The position numbers and the translations under genes are program-made. 64,000 nucleotides of DNA from Maratus speciosus (lineage: Eukaryota > Arthropoda > Arachnida > Araneae > Salticidae), in assembly GCA_963932465.1 (NCBI GenBank), contig OZ010795.1, positions 518,821,451 to 518,885,450 on the forward strand. The letters run 5' to 3'. The notes below the pieces were generated by a model. It searched no databases. It was not told the origin of the DNA and saw only the letters and a program-made list of their open reading frames with translations. Of this stretch, positions 1 through 12,430 are shown piece after piece. Every line of letters begins with the position of its first letter. Position 1 is the first letter of the stretch.

Positions 1-1330
1 CGAAAAAAAAAAAAAAAATTGAATACGGAAAATACGATTTTGGGCATTAGTCGAATGGCTACGAGTGATACTCAAAGAAATCGAGAAAAATATAATGTCA
101 TGTATTTTTCTCGATTTACTTTACTTATATGTATGTATTCTTATGTATGTATGATTGTATTCAGACGAATGTATGATTCTATTGGGAAATTTTCGTAATC
201 GGGTTTGTAGACAAATTCATAATTTACTGAGCATTGTTTGATAACAAATTTAATAATTTGCAATTACTTGCATTTGTCCCAATTACAGACGTTTACTCAT
301 TTTTTTTTTTAATTCATCGTAAGTGAATATATTTCAACTGAAATGCAAGTGAACATTCTGAAGTAAATGAGATAGGCATTATTTTTTTGTCAAGATATAC
401 ACTACAAAACAGAAATATGTAGATTATAAAATGAAAAATTCCTGTACGGGTTGGAAAAGATAGCTTCCCTATTTCTTGGTTTTAAGATTTTAGCTAATTT
501 GACTGGAGAACACGAAGTTAAAATGCGAAGAACCCGGTTAGAGAAGAATCATCAGTACTGAATTCCAATGGAAATTTCGCCAAATTAGTCAGATACAGCC
601 AAATTGATTAATTTTTGACGACATATTTTTGGTCGCAAAATTTGGCGGTATTTCGTCCAAATGTCTCGAAGTTTAGCTATAAATGCGACGTTAATGTATA
701 TTACTATGATCGCTTATGCTTATGATCGGAGAAATGGATACAACAATGAAAGATAATTCGTGAGAAATCATGTTCACTAAAAGTCATAAATCAATCCCTG
801 ATTTTTTTTAATGTGCTGCCTAGATTTAGTGTACATTTTAAGAAATATACAAATTTTATATGTGCAACGTTATACAAAGAAGTTTCTAAAATGACGGTTA
901 AAATAAAGTAATTCAAATGTATAGAGTTACTCAGATTAATTCTATGTGGAAAAGTCGCATGAAAATAACTCAGATGCTTCCTAATATTTTCATAATAACG
1001 ATATAACAACAACTCAGATGAATAAAGGTATCAAGTTTGATAGAAGAGTATAGCAGACTATCTATGAGTGTGTGCTACATACGTGTTACAAATTTTTACC
1101 TGTTGTCATACTGAATAAGTGTGGGCTGTACCAGACAAGCAAGTCTTTGAAGGCGCTTTGAAGTTTTCTGCCGCTAACTCGATGGATCAAGTTCTCAAAG
1201 ATCGGAGCTGAATTAAAAAAATCAAAATCTCTCAAATATATCCGGGGGTAATTCTTTATCTGTACCGTATATTCTCTTATGCAATGGTTTCTCTTTACTT
1301 TTAACATTTCTGAATTATTCTAAAGAACAA
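1..1330. other. AT-rich stretch without a recognisable gene
   Basis: The stretch starts in a poly-A run. No ORF in either strand carries a motif I recognise. Bases about 555-670 resemble 63440-63540 in the same orientation (both contain TTTCG(C)CAAATTAGTCAG-like text and a following GCCAAATT(C/T)GGCG segment), so this is probably an old fragment of the tail unit of element A on the minus strand. Confidence 0.4.
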
Positions 1331-1367
1331 CAAATTATGCTGCCTTCAGTTATGCACTGAACAGCTT

Positions 1368-2287
1368 TTGTCTTTGAAAACAAAGGTTACAAATTTCCCT
1401 AAATCAACTTTTATTATTGGAAAAGGAAGAGCTGTAAAATGTACAAAAATCAAAGAAATTAGTAAAACAATCATAGAGCAGTTAGTGTCAGAAGCTATCA
1501 TTCTTTTGGCACTAACAGGTACAGGTGCATTTAATGTCAAAGACAAGGTAACTCACTCAGTGCTTAAAGAACCAACGTGTTTGAAATAGTTCGCTAATTT
1601 AAAAAGTCAGCAATAAATCTACAGCTCAGAATGGATACAGTGTTATTTCTCATTATTGACGAATTTTCAATGATAGGATGTCGTCTTATGGCTGACCTTG
1701 AACAAAGATGTCACGAAGGTAAAATTGATAGCATGGTCTTTACCCATGTGACGTCTTCCACGGGTAAAAAGAAGAAAAACACCAATGGGCGTGAAGAACA
1801 TTTTAAAACTGCTCCCCCTTCGCCCAATAAACAGTCTTTTTCGGAGGGTATCTCCCCGCAGAGGAGTGACTGCTGCCATTCGTGGGTAAAGACCATTTAG
1901 CCTTTCAGAGGCTTATTTGTTTAAATCTTTGGACGTATTAGGTAGTTACATCGCTTAAAAGACATCCCTCTATATAAGAGACATTCTTTAAAGATCATTT
2001 TGATTCTTCGCGGACAAAAAATGCTTAGAGCTTTTAAAAAATGTTTCGCATTAACAAATTCATTGAGACAAAACGACGATCAGCAGACACAGTTCCGAAA
2101 GACTCTGAACTCACTTTGCGTGAGTCAAGTTTTTGACTACCTCTCACCCCTTATGCAAAAACGCAAAGATATACTGCTTCCGGCCAACTTGAATGATTTG
2201 AAGGTGCCATATGTCTTTTTCTCAAAACCAAGCAAGCTAAAGAATATAATCAAGAAGCACTTTTTAAATCAAAGCGTGGGCCAATAA
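1368..2287 (+). pseudogene. Decayed Pif1-like helicase (probably Helitron Rep/Hel) fragment
   Basis: Three reading-frame pieces resemble consecutive motifs of the Pif1-family DNA helicase carried by Helitron elements. Piece 1 (1368-1589) has a degenerate Walker A (IIGKGRAVKCTKIK, where the family has GxGGTGKS) and motif Ia (ALTGTGAFNV, family APTGxAAFNI) followed by THS. Piece 2 (1631-1732) has the Walker B motif LIIDEFSMI, where families show LIIDEISMV. Piece 3 (2000-2287) has LTNSLRQNDDQQ, which fits the later NMRQ motif. Stops and frame changes separate the pieces, and the lysine and serine of Walker A are lost, so it cannot be active. A MITE (1733-1896) sits directly after piece 2. The family call is by motif reading only; a host Pif1 pseudogene is possible but less likely in this context. 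Confidence 0.65.
1733..1896. mobile_element. 164-bp MITE with 14-bp perfect terminal inverted repeats
   Basis: The left end ATGGTCTTTACCCA (1733-1746) is the exact reverse complement of the right end TGGGTAAAGACCAT (1883-1896). It interrupts the decayed helicase. TAGC stands directly left of it and again one base right of it, which may be the target duplication. The left end has an additional inner inverted copy (CACGGGTAAA near 1756-1768), giving a terminal hairpin. There is no coding capacity. Confidence 0.7.
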
Positions 2288-2289
2288 AC

Positions 2290-4135
2290 AAGAATTTTAG
2301 AAGATCACAATGATTAAATAGTAAGATGGAGTGCAGATGATCACGCGTCTGGACTTCAGTCTAGACTTTCCTCAGCAGCTGGATGCAGGGTTACGCTATA
2401 TTCTACATACCAATATCTGAACGGAGTGAGAATTGGTAAACGTAAGTGCGATAAAAGATATTGCCTATGGCACTCGTTTTCAACCTCGAGGCTTGCCACA
2501 GGCCATAATAGTTCATTTTGTTGAGTATCATGAGTCATTTCTGTGTTGAGTATCATGAGTCATAACTGTATTTTTTTTAATCAAACCTATGTGTAAATAT
2601 TGGAAAGGAGAAAAAGCTTCATTCCCACGAAGTTAGTAACCTTTAACTGTTGCATACCTTGCCACCATACATAGATCCTCGAGTTTAACATTGTCAAAAT
2701 CTGCTGTGGATACACATCTAAAGGTGTTGTCACATAAAACAACTTATGTCATTTTTACTGTAGCTTGTAATTTAGAGAAAGTTCTATTGGAAGCAGTTTT
2801 CGCTAAGGACAGGCTTTATCCAAATTAGAAATATGGGAGCACTTGCTGACAGATTAGAATTTGTGCATTAATCGAGGCAATTGACGACTGAGTTACACAC
2901 TTTAAAATGAAATATCGACGATTGTTATATCAAACTTACCTTTATGCTATTAAACAGCAATCTAGAAAATAAAACATTTTTTAAATAATTTCTTTTAAGT
3001 TTACGCGCCTCCAGGCTCCGACATTTCATCCTGACGAATATTAGTATAGAAATAATAATTTCAGGAGATGTTATTTTATGGACCAATTGCTTGATGCTGT
3101 CTGGAGTCTGATTCTCTGAGGGACTCGGCTTGTCATTCATATCTGTGAGTAGTGTTGCCGCATCTGGCGGATTTTTTATTTAAGCATTCCGAATTCCCAC
3201 CAGTAAGCTTTAACAGTTATTTTTGCTTTACAACATCACAGATATTCCATAAATAAATTAAAAGAAAATTGCTATTCAAAATATTCTGGTGTGAATTCAA
3301 TATTTCTAAATAAGAAATCCACTAGATGCGGCAACATTGTCTGTGGGAAACTTCATAGTGTTTCAAGATCCGTGTTCCTGAATATGTCAAAGACCCTTGA
3401 AGTACAGTTCTCTGAGAAGTTGTACGATCTTTTCAGCATACTTGTGGTATTATCTGGTGATGTTTTTATAATTGCAAGATTACTCCTTTGAGATCCTGTT
3501 ACCTAGAAGGTCTTTTTTATTAATTCATTCAATCTAATTTCATTTCTAAAGTTTAACGGGATCTTCGACTCTCGTCATTTACGCAGTGCTCTTATTTTAT
3601 AAAGTTCATAGGAAGGATTGGTTTAAATTAGGATATACCTTTTTTTGTATAAATTAATGACTTTGAACTGCATCTAAATGTTAAAAATTTCACAACAATG
3701 AAATGCTATGAACTATTTAATAAAAATATCAGACTGTTTTCATGAATCGCATTTTTCTCAAATGTCGTTTTAAGCTCACATAAATTTTCTTCTGCAAACA
3801 ATATCTTAATTTTTCGACATTACGAACATTTAGGTACGAATATGCATGTAATGTTTTGATTTCAGTGAAAAAAGGGAAATGCGCAGTTAAACTCTTATTT
3901 TTTTTAATACAACTATAATAAAAATAATTGATCTAATATATGGTGTATTTATTGTTTTTTGTGTGTTGTATATTTCATTTATTATAAAAAAAAATATGTG
4001 CGAAAAGAATTAAGATTAATCTCAGAAATAAGTAAAGGATTATTTATATTAAAAAAATATTAATGGAATTTAACAAAAATGAATATATAAATGTTAATTA
4101 CTTTGATAAGTTTGAATGAATCAATTTTAAATTAA
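2290..4135. other. Non-coding AT-rich sequence
   Basis: No coding, RNA or repeat signal is recognised. The ORFs present are short and low in complexity. A direct repeat TTGAGTATCATGAGTCAT occurs twice near 2520-2562. Confidence 0.4.
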
Positions 4136-4285
4136 CATAGCTGCCAACGTTTACGCTTTTTTGATACCACTAAAATCAACTAAATATTTTCGCTTTATTT
4201 AATCGTGATATTTCGACGATTAAATAAGGAAATATTATTATAAAATTTTAACTGTAGGAAGAAAGCGTCAAAGTTGGCAGCTATG
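4136..4285. mobile_element. MITE family E, copy 1
   Basis: The ends CATAGCTGCCAACGTTTACG and the inverted form of the same text (GCGTCAAAGTTGGCAGCTATG, ending at 4285) make terminal inverted repeats extending about 40 bp with mismatches into ACCACTAAAA(T). The element is about 150 bp with no ORF. Two more copies lie at 46222-46369 and 54176-54326. All three have an inner inverted pair built on GATTAAATAA near the middle. Confidence 0.8.
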
Positions 4286-7185
4286 AATTAGTTAAAAGAA
4301 TATACAAAAAATATTATTTTGGCACTTTGTTTTATTTTGGATTCTATATAGATATTATGATGTGTTTATTGATTTCCTTTGTTCAGGTGAGTGATTATTT
4401 AATTATTTTTGATTCGATCATGAAATTAACTTATTTAAGAATTTCAAATATTACTAGCAATGTACCTATTTACTGTAGATCACAGGTCTTGCTTATATTA
4501 ATTTGCATTCTTTTAAGTTACAAAATCTCTACTACTTTATTTATTATTTAAAAATAACTACATCTCTTAAGTTTAAAATTTCAAATCTCCATCTATTAAT
4601 TTTATTTTATTTCCCTTTTTATTATTTGTTTTTTTTTCTATAATTTAACTAACATCAATTATATAAAATTATGTACTGGATACTGACATTTACTGGTATA
4701 GAAATACATAAACGAAAAATAACTGACCCATAATAAGATGTTTATTCAAAATTTCAAGGAAAAGAAAACGGGTTTTGCATAGTTGAGTTTTATATCGGGA
4801 GCTCGTGCAGCTATCAAATTTTCACAACCAGATAAACTGGCAGAAAGGGACTAACGAACAATAGGATAAAGAAAAATAAGGATTAGGGAAGTTTTAAATG
4901 TTAAGGGGGTATTCAAGGATAACATGCAAACAAATTGTTAACATGCGTCTCCTTATTTTTTTTTGGAAAATCCAAGCAACCAAAGCTGATTTGTACGAGT
5001 TACTGGCATATATAAAGACATCTAGAAATTACAAATTTTAAAAATAGATTCGGATATCATAAATATGAATATTTTAAAATTGTTATTTTGATTTTTTAAG
5101 TAAAAAATCCGAAAAAAAAATATCAGCATTTAAGTTTGAATTTTATCGTATTTTCTACTTCTATATTTATTTAACTTACACTCAGATGCTATGAGAGATA
5201 TTCCAGCAAATTTTGTTTATAAATTGAATACATAAAACACACACACACATATATATAGCGTGATGATAATAAAGCATTTTATTTAAATAGATTTTTTTAA
5301 ATAAACAGCAAGAAACTCTTAGATCACAGTAAAAAAGAGAAATGTGATTTCCGAATGAGTTTTATATATTGATGAGTTTTATAGTTCATTGTGCAACGCA
5401 AACATTACATTAGTTATCTCATAATTACCATTTAATACTCTTGCATTGAGTGTGTGTTTTTGAATATTTCAACTAGAAACTGTAAAACATACTAATTGGA
5501 AACTAATTGGAGACGTTTTATGAAAACGTAATTTAAAAAGGCAAGTGCAAAATGCATTCAACTGCACTTCGTTATTGTCTTCAATCGTTAGTGGAATCAT
5601 TTAATTAGAGCAGGATCAATAATTTTAATCAAACCTTGTATCTCAAGATAATTAATTACTTCAGTTGATATTGCTGGTTTAATTTCTATAGGGATTTTAT
5701 TAAGAAAATGTTTTATGCTAATGTTATTATTACTTCGTAAAATCATCATACCAAGTCATAATCTTTGCATCGTGTTCCGTGTTGCCTGAAATAAGTGAAA
5801 CGAGGTAGCTACAAACTAGGTATATTAAAACTGATATGCGGTACACGATGAAGTACCTGATAATGTTCCTCTAGTGGCAAACTGCGTTTCTATCTCGAAA
5901 ATGGTACAAGCTACAAGAAAAGAGTCAACTGCAAAGTTGTATAATGTATTCGATTTAATGTGATTTGCTATCTTCCATCTAAAAATAATTTCATTAGAAG
6001 CTCTGAAATATAAAAATTTTATACCCAATATCCGGTTTAAATACACCGCTAATTGTATGGTTAAAGCGTGTCATTACTAGGCGGATGCGCATTTAGTAAA
6101 AAAAAATATACATGTGTAACTAAAGTATAGTTTATTTTAGCATTTCCACATGTTCTATTGTTTGTCTGCCACATAATTCCAAATTTATGCACTCACTTAG
6201 CGGGATATTTAATTTTAAATAGTCAGACACTATATTCATGGTCGTTGCTACCTCGGTTCGACAGTTATTTGGGCAAAAAAATATTAAGGAATTAACGTGT
6301 ATATTGAGTTTGTGAAACATTAGATCTTAGAGCGGTTTTTTATTTGCCTGTACGACACCGATAAATCTTACACAATTGTCATTATCCGACATCTATGCAT
6401 GCAAATTCATTTATATACACTATGTGCTTTTCCACCTATTAATTCGATAACGATTTTGTCACGATAATGTATATGAGATCATTTCTGTTGAATCGATGTC
6501 GGATAACAAAAATCCTGTAATTTTGATCGGTGTTGTGTCGGTAAATGGAAAATTGTTCTTGTTTGCAATTTTGTTGCTGATTTAGCACAACACAATCATT
6601 TTTATCACAAAATGGCACAAACACTCGACAGATTAAATTGAACATGTCTGTGTCCAAATTATATTTCTGATATAATCATTACCTTCAGACAAAATGGATA
6701 TAGATTTTAGCTATCCAATTCATCCCATCTTCTTCAAGCCCCATCTTCTTCATCCCATCTTAATCAAGAAAACTTCAGAAACTGAAAATTTTTTCAACTG
6801 AAAGAATTACGTTACTTTTACTATGTTTTGCATAAAAGCGACTGATCATTGCAGTCAATGCTTTAAAACTGACGTAATATAAATTAATGTTGTCGATGAA
6901 ATTTTGAACTGTGCACTTTTAATTAATAGTACGTTGAAATTAATCAGAACAACTATTGTTTCTTTAATTTTGTGTCACTCAAAATATTTACTTAAAAATT
7001 AAAATATCCAGTAAAATAATACTTTTAATTTTAAATACCTTCGAAGAAAACGTTTAATATATGAATAATTTGGACTAAAATTATCTTCAGATGCTCGGTA
7101 TGTCAAAGTTTCCTATTACATAATCGCCGTTATATATATATTTTTTAAAAATTGAAACCAATGAGTTGTAATTTTCCGGCTGGGT
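4286..7185. other. Non-coding AT-rich sequence with a microsatellite
   Basis: No recognised gene. A short CA/TA microsatellite lies near 5238-5257. The region 6700-6780 contains a locally repeated CATCTTCTTCA/CCCATCTT text. Nothing else can be supported. Confidence 0.4.
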
Positions 7186-7189
7186 GGAA

Positions 7190-7262
7190 AAGTTACCAGG
7201 CAGGATTTGAACCCATGATCATTGGCTTAAGCTTGGAACACTCTATGAACTAAGTTACCCTT
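7190..7262 (-). repeat. tRNA-derived SINE head (pol III A and B boxes)
   Basis: On the minus strand an A-box-like segment (GTAACTTAGTTCATAGAG, 7241-7258) lies about 30 bp upstream of a B-box match GGGTTCAAATC (7204-7214). Spacing and order fit a tRNA-type internal promoter. The arms do not form a full cloverleaf and the sequence runs on into non-tRNA text, so it is a SINE head or tRNA pseudogene, not a tRNA gene. Confidence 0.6.
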
Positions 7263-8370
7263 AAAAAATCCGGTGGACAATATTCACTCAGACAACTTTC
7301 TGATAATAGTATTTATCTATTATCTGAAGCTGATCGACAGAATAAAATTCAAGTAATGGAAATCTAATAAACGTTGTATACGGTACATACTGGTTGGTAA
7401 AGATACGAGTATGATTGTGTTAATAAAATTAAGTGTAATTAGGAATCCAGCATCTATATATATATATATTACGCTATCGTACGTGGCACAGAAATCGTGA
7501 TTATTTGCTAATTGTTTAATGGCAACGCCCGGATGAAGCTCATCTCATTGGTTATTGAACAGCATTTAATGCATCTCCATATTTATAAGGGGATTACCAT
7601 AGGAGGAGGGTTGCTCTGTTGCCAAGTACCGCTAAGTCTGACGCCAAAAGTGACGCCAAATTGGCGATATCTCTAATATTATGCCGAATTCCCATAGACT
7701 TCCATAATAAACCAATAGGGTATACTTGCTCACAACAAAAATCCACAAATTGAGATATTTTGTGCAACAAAAACTAATATTAGCTTAAAGGATTATATTA
7801 ATCATATTTAAGGGAGTCCAAGTAAATTAAATTATGAATAACATTACCATGATATAATGCTTAGCGTGCTTTCCCGAATATAAATTTTAAGGGAGACCAA
7901 GGGTGGCTAGTTTATTGGAATTCTGTTGTGATATTCTTGACGATATGTTTTAGATAAGATACCATATGTTATTTTCAAAAAGTTGGCTTAGTAAATTGTG
8001 TCCACCAGATTTGACCGGGATAGTTTTGTTGATAGAACGTTGGCAGCTTAACTCAAGTTAACCTGGGTTATTATCCTGACCTGAAAATTTTTTCGCAGAG
8101 TAGGAAAATGGCAAATAATTTATTTAAGGATCAGTATGAGCGTGTTAAAGTATTTAATTAAGTTAAAACCAATGGTTTAAATGATAATGGAAATAATTTT
8201 TAATTTCATTGTACAGATAGTGGAAGCAATGCAATATGCTAGCCAGGTTAATGTTAATTGTTTTAGTATTATGACGCTGTCAAACTTCCTTGTTTCATTT
8301 TTTTTAAAACTTAGGTGTCATATTCCTCATAATCATCATCAGGTGTCATATAGAGTAGGATAAAATTCCA
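7263..8370. other. Non-coding region
   Basis: This stretch has slightly higher GC around 7490-7720, including CATATTTATAAGGGG near 7579, which resembles a TATA box. No downstream coding exon can be recognised, so no promoter is called. A TA microsatellite lies at about 7456-7470. Confidence 0.3.
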
Positions 8371-8445
8371 TAGCGGTGTAGTTAGTAGAAAACTGGTTTA
8401 CCAATCGGTGAGCCATGGTTCGAATCTCATCTGCGACAAGTAGTA
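8371..8445 (+). repeat. tRNA-like SINE head
   Basis: The A-box-like text GTGTAGTTAGTAGAA (8376-8390) precedes a B box GGTTCGAATC (8418-8427). No convincing acceptor stem is visible. A second tRNA-like head lies 260 bp downstream in the same orientation, suggesting a SINE pair or a dimeric SINE. Confidence 0.55.
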
Positions 8446-8574
8446 CTAAACCTGCGTCCGATTAATGCCATTGAATGAATGAAATATGACCACCGTTGAC
8501 TAGTTAGAACAGAATAGATATAGATAGGAATAGATGGTGGTTGACTAAGGACACTAAGAGCTGGCATCTACTTC

Positions 8575-8625
8575 CGTCTTTTCAACGTCTTCTCTATACT
8601 AAATAGAGAAGATGTTGAAAAGACG
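8575..8625. repeat. 22-bp stem hairpin
   Basis: Bases 8575-8596 pair with 8604-8625 with a single mismatch (stem begins CGTCTTTTCAAC and ends GTTGAAAAGACG), leaving a 7-base loop. It lies between two tRNA-like heads. Confidence 0.85.
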
Positions 8626-8631
8626 CAAGCA

Positions 8632-8700
8632 ATGTCTTAGTAGTTTATTGGTATAATACTGTTTTGTAAATTGGACCGCCATGGTTCGAAACCCATCATG
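8632..8700 (+). repeat. tRNA-like SINE head, second copy
   Basis: The A-box-like text TAGTTTATTGGTATAATAC (8641-8659) is followed by a B box GGTTCGAAACC (8683-8693). As in the copy at 8371, no full tRNA fold is visible. Confidence 0.5.
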
Positions 8701-10306
8701 CTGTTTTATGAGGAGCCCGACAAACTCCTCAAGTTGTTTTATGTCATATTAACAAATCGTATATTTACAACAATATCCTTTATTTCAAGTATACACTCTG
8801 CATACACTAATATTTCACACGTGCTTAATGCTAATTCTGCATCTAGCAATTTTTTTAAATATATGAAATGAAAGAACATATTTATATCTTAAAGCCCAAT
8901 AAAAATTATATTTTAAAATCATATATATTTTAAGATATTAAATGTTGAAAACAATCTTTTTTTTACAATTTTGAGATTCCTGAGGCCCCTTAAGTGGAAT
9001 AAAACACGTATTCTTGATTAAAGCCTCATTTGGCCACATGGCTTCACATTTATAATTAAACACAATAAAACATAGATTGATCGTATAAAAGTTACTGTAA
9101 AAATAAAAGAAACTGAACTGAAAAAAAGAAAAATGTTAATGTGATTCTAAGTTTGATCTATTGTTCTAATGAACTCTTTGAAAAAGGTCCGAATATTATT
9201 TCGTCCTTTGTGTGGATTTGATTGATGCGTTCCAACATTCAGAAAAAGATAAATTCTGAAACATTTGACAGAGATAGGATAAATTATGAACGTTTACTTC
9301 TTGCGTCAGCTAAATCCAATAATATACAAATAATTCTTTTAAGGGGTTACAGGATCTTTAAACTTTCAAAAGCTCAGCTTTCTGTTTTTGTTTTATTCTG
9401 AATTTATTTAAATTTCTCAATAATATGCAAAAAACCTCTTTAAAAATCTGCATTTTTTCTTGATCTAATGTAATTGAGGTCCGTATATATTAAAATTATA
9501 AAACACATTTTCTCAGATTAGTAAATTTGGAGTTTGTGCGCACTGTTACTTTAAACTATGTACGGTAAAGCTTTGAAAGTTTAACCAAATATGTATTTTT
9601 TATAGTCTGCATGTTAAAATAAAACCAAGAAAAAATCGCATATTTTGGTTATTAAATTTATTGAACTTTAAAAACTTGAAAGAAAATTAGAAATTTTGGA
9701 ATTCTTTTTTTTTTTGGGGGGGGGGGGGCTAAAATTAAATTTTAAGCACAACGTTTTATGCATATTTTGCTTTTAGTTTAGAAGTAGGTGTGTTATGATT
9801 TTATTTTGTAATTATTTTCTATATGCATAATTTAGGGTTTTATCATGTGCACAACACTTAATGATTTCAATTCATGCATTAGGGAGATGAATTTTTAAAT
9901 TTAAAAATTGAATATTAATTTTGTACATACTGCATTTATTTTTCTGGATAATATAGTTAAGAATATATCCTTTTGCAGAAAGGGAAAAAAAGATCTTAAT
10001 TGCATGTTTTGTTACTTAGAAAAAGGCGATGCCCCCTTAAATATGTTCAATAATAAACGGTCAGGTGCGAGTATTACTCGCGCACAGAGGGTTCCGTACA
10101 ACAAATATATGAATTAGTAATTGTATTATTAAAAAAAAAAGTTGCTAAAAGAATACTAACACTTTATAAAAAACTATGAAAAGTAGGGTTGGGTATAACA
10201 GTATATACTAGAAAAATGAAATGGATATACCAAGAAAGTTCAAAGAGATATGGAACCTAAAAAATATCAAATACAGCCATTCTGTATAACTCATTTTTGC
10301 TTTCTT
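8701..10306. other. Non-coding AT-rich sequence with poly-T/poly-G tract
   Basis: No gene is recognised. A poly-T run followed directly by about 14 G lies near 9705-9728. The rest is featureless to me. Confidence 0.4.
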
Positions 10307-10758
10307 CTATCTTTATAAGAAAAAAGTATTGGATTCGTGAAAATTTTTGAATTTCAGTTTTCGACGGATTTATACGTTTTAGGGTACAGAAGTAAAGAAA
10401 AACATGTTTTTACAAAATGTTTGTCTATGAGTCTGCCTATGTATAACACAAATTATGTGGGCGCTCTATCTTAAGAACTATTGAACGGAATTTAATAAAA
10501 CTTTAGATTCAGTTAGTCTCTGATATTGATTGGTGCTCATTACTTTTTGGTGTAAATCGCCAGTGGCGCTACTATGCTGAAATTTTCCCGATTTCCGCAA
10601 TAGCTGTATCTCAAGAACTAATGCATGAATTTTCATCAAACTTTAGATTCAGTTAGTCCTGATATAAACTGATACTGATAAGTTTTTGGTGCAAATTGCC
10701 CAAGAGGTTCTACTGCAACTCAGAACTTTTCACGATTTCCGTAATAGCTCTATCTCAA

Positions 10759-10792
<34 letters not shown>

Positions 10793-10953
10793 ACGAATTT
10801 TCGCCAAACTTCAAATTCAATTAGAAGTTCACGAAAGTTGTCCCTGATTAGATTTTGGTATAAATCGCCTAACCGGTGGCGCTGCTGTGCTGCATTTATC
10901 AGGAAGTATTGACATGTATGAGATAGAAGAAAGTTTTGGGATTGACACATCCG
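10307..10953 (+). mobile_element. HINE-like element B, copy 1
   Basis: The 5' end CTTTCTTCTATCTT leads into the family text AGTATTGGATTCGTG and CGACGGATTTATACG, then a decayed GTCT block (GTCTATGAGTCTGCC), then about three core units with TATCTCAAGAACTA and GGTGGCGCT. The 3' end has the inverted subterminal repeat AGATAGAAGAAAG followed by a GGAT...ATCC hairpin (near 10938-10952). A poly-A run of about 30 (10760-10790) lies inside one unit and has probably expanded. Length is about 650 bp with no coding. The call as Helentron-associated rests on architecture. Confidence 0.75.
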
Positions 10954-11892
10954 ACAAATTTAATATTATCTTAATCTCTTTATAATGAACTTAATTCGGT
11001 ACTGACAATAATAGAAATGCATATTTAAACTTCATTTGTCATTTTATAAAACTAAATTTAGCATAGTAATAAACTTTCTTTCTACAGTGCAGTTAAAACA
11101 AAACATTCGTTCAAAGTTTACATTTGGCTAATAGAAAATTTTGCTATTAAAATTTTTTGAAAATTTGAACAACATAATCACTTAAAAAATATATTTTTGA
11201 ACAATAAAAAGAAATATTTAGGTTCAGATTATGCAGATTAATATAAAACGTATGTTTTGAAATTTTCATGAAAAAATATTCAAATGTTTTTGAGATAACG
11301 TGCGCGATATGGCCAAAGTCAATTGGAGAAAAATTACTGGAAAGTTTCCAAAATGCCGCTTAAGCTATTGAGCCGGTATAATTCTAAAAGCCATAACTTC
11401 TGTTCTAATGAGAATTTAAAGGAAACAATTATATTAAAATGTTCAGAAAAAAAGGAAGATTAGCATCTAAAAAAATTAAAATTAATTTTTTTTTTTAAGC
11501 TTTAAGAGTCCTGAGACCCCTTGAATTAATCTGTTTATAATAATTTGACGTTTATTGCTTTTATACTGTTATTGGCAATTTCATTACACTAATATATCAT
11601 TAAAAGTTGTAATCTAGGCTTTAAAAGCCGATGGTACGCAGTGTACGCCGCCCCTGTCATTATGTATGTCCAAACCTCCCATATCTTTAAGGGTTCATAT
11701 CTGGGCTAATTACTGACGATTTTTTTTCGAAAATCATGATCAACAATGCTTTTATACTTCTACTACGATAGGTATCTCCAGTGCTGCTCAACAGTTTTCC
11801 TGAATGCCCGAAAATCGAAATTTCTGTGTAACGGAAAAATGCGCTTTTCTCAAAAACTATGTGACCTAGGGTAATCGCTATAATTTTCCTGC
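10954..11892. other. Non-coding AT-rich sequence
   Basis: No recognised gene or complete element. Bases 11640-11890 are slightly GC-richer and carry text like AACGGAAAAATGCGCTTTTC that reads like the left part of a further HINE-like element, but I cannot define its ends. Confidence 0.3.
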
Positions 11893-12430
11893 AAGGTTTA
11901 TTGCCGAAACGTCAGTGAAGGCTTACTGTGGAGACACGAAAAGTTTTGGTTTCTGTTAGTCTGTCTGTCTGTTAGTCTGTCTGTCTGTTCCGCGATAACT
12001 GCCGCAAAAAGCATCCGATCGGCTTGAAATTCACTGGGAATGTTGATGAGGTACCCGGACTTAGCTGTATAGTTTTTGGTTAAATTTGGTTCATTCGTTC
12101 GGGAAATATGGAACATTTTATTTTGCTCTATAATGCTTTTCAAGGCAAGTCAGACGATTTTCAGATTTTCATTTGTTGAAAGAAATGGCTCATATGAAAA
12201 ATGGATTTAAATGGTAAATTTTTGATGCTGAAATTTTTAAATAACATTATTAAATTATTCCAATAAATTATGTCAATATATTTGCGAGATTTTTTTAATT
12301 AGGTTTATAATATTGGGGGGAATTTTATGCATGTTTTCCAATAATATAAAGGATTTTGTTTTATCAAATTGACATAATGCATATATAATTTTTTTTCCTT
12401 TTCATTCTCTGTTGCCTAGCAACGTATTTG
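11893..12430 (+). mobile_element. HINE-like element D, copy 1
   Basis: The 5' region TTGCCGAAACGTCAGTGAAG with a small CAGT...ACTG hairpin is followed by a GTCTGTCTGTC microsatellite (near 11958-11990) and by TTCCGCGATAACTGCCGCAA. The homology with copy D2 (13782-14305) runs about 530 bp and ends in the hairpin GTTGC-CTA-GCAAC (12410-12422). There is no ORF of substance. Confidence 0.75.

Noticed and set aside
7490..7720. Possible host promoter with TATA-like CATATTTATAAGGGG and a CCAAT-like CCAATAGGG.
   Set aside because: No downstream exon or ORF with a domain follows within several kilobases; motif matches of this size are expected by chance.
7190..8700. True tRNA genes at the A/B-box sites.
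   Set aside because: Acceptor and anticodon stems do not form; the sites fit SINE heads better.
9705..9728. Poly-T/poly-G tract as a possible telomere-like or G-quadruplex signal.
   Set aside because: It is one homopolymer run with no repeated unit such as TTAGG; homopolymer runs are common in the window.
10081..10130. Short tandem spacing in several arrays suggested a possible CRISPR-like arrangement (for example the 147-bp units at 16.3-18.0 kb).
   Set aside because: Units have no alternation of constant repeat and unique spacer; the genome is eukaryotic and the arrays are minisatellites.
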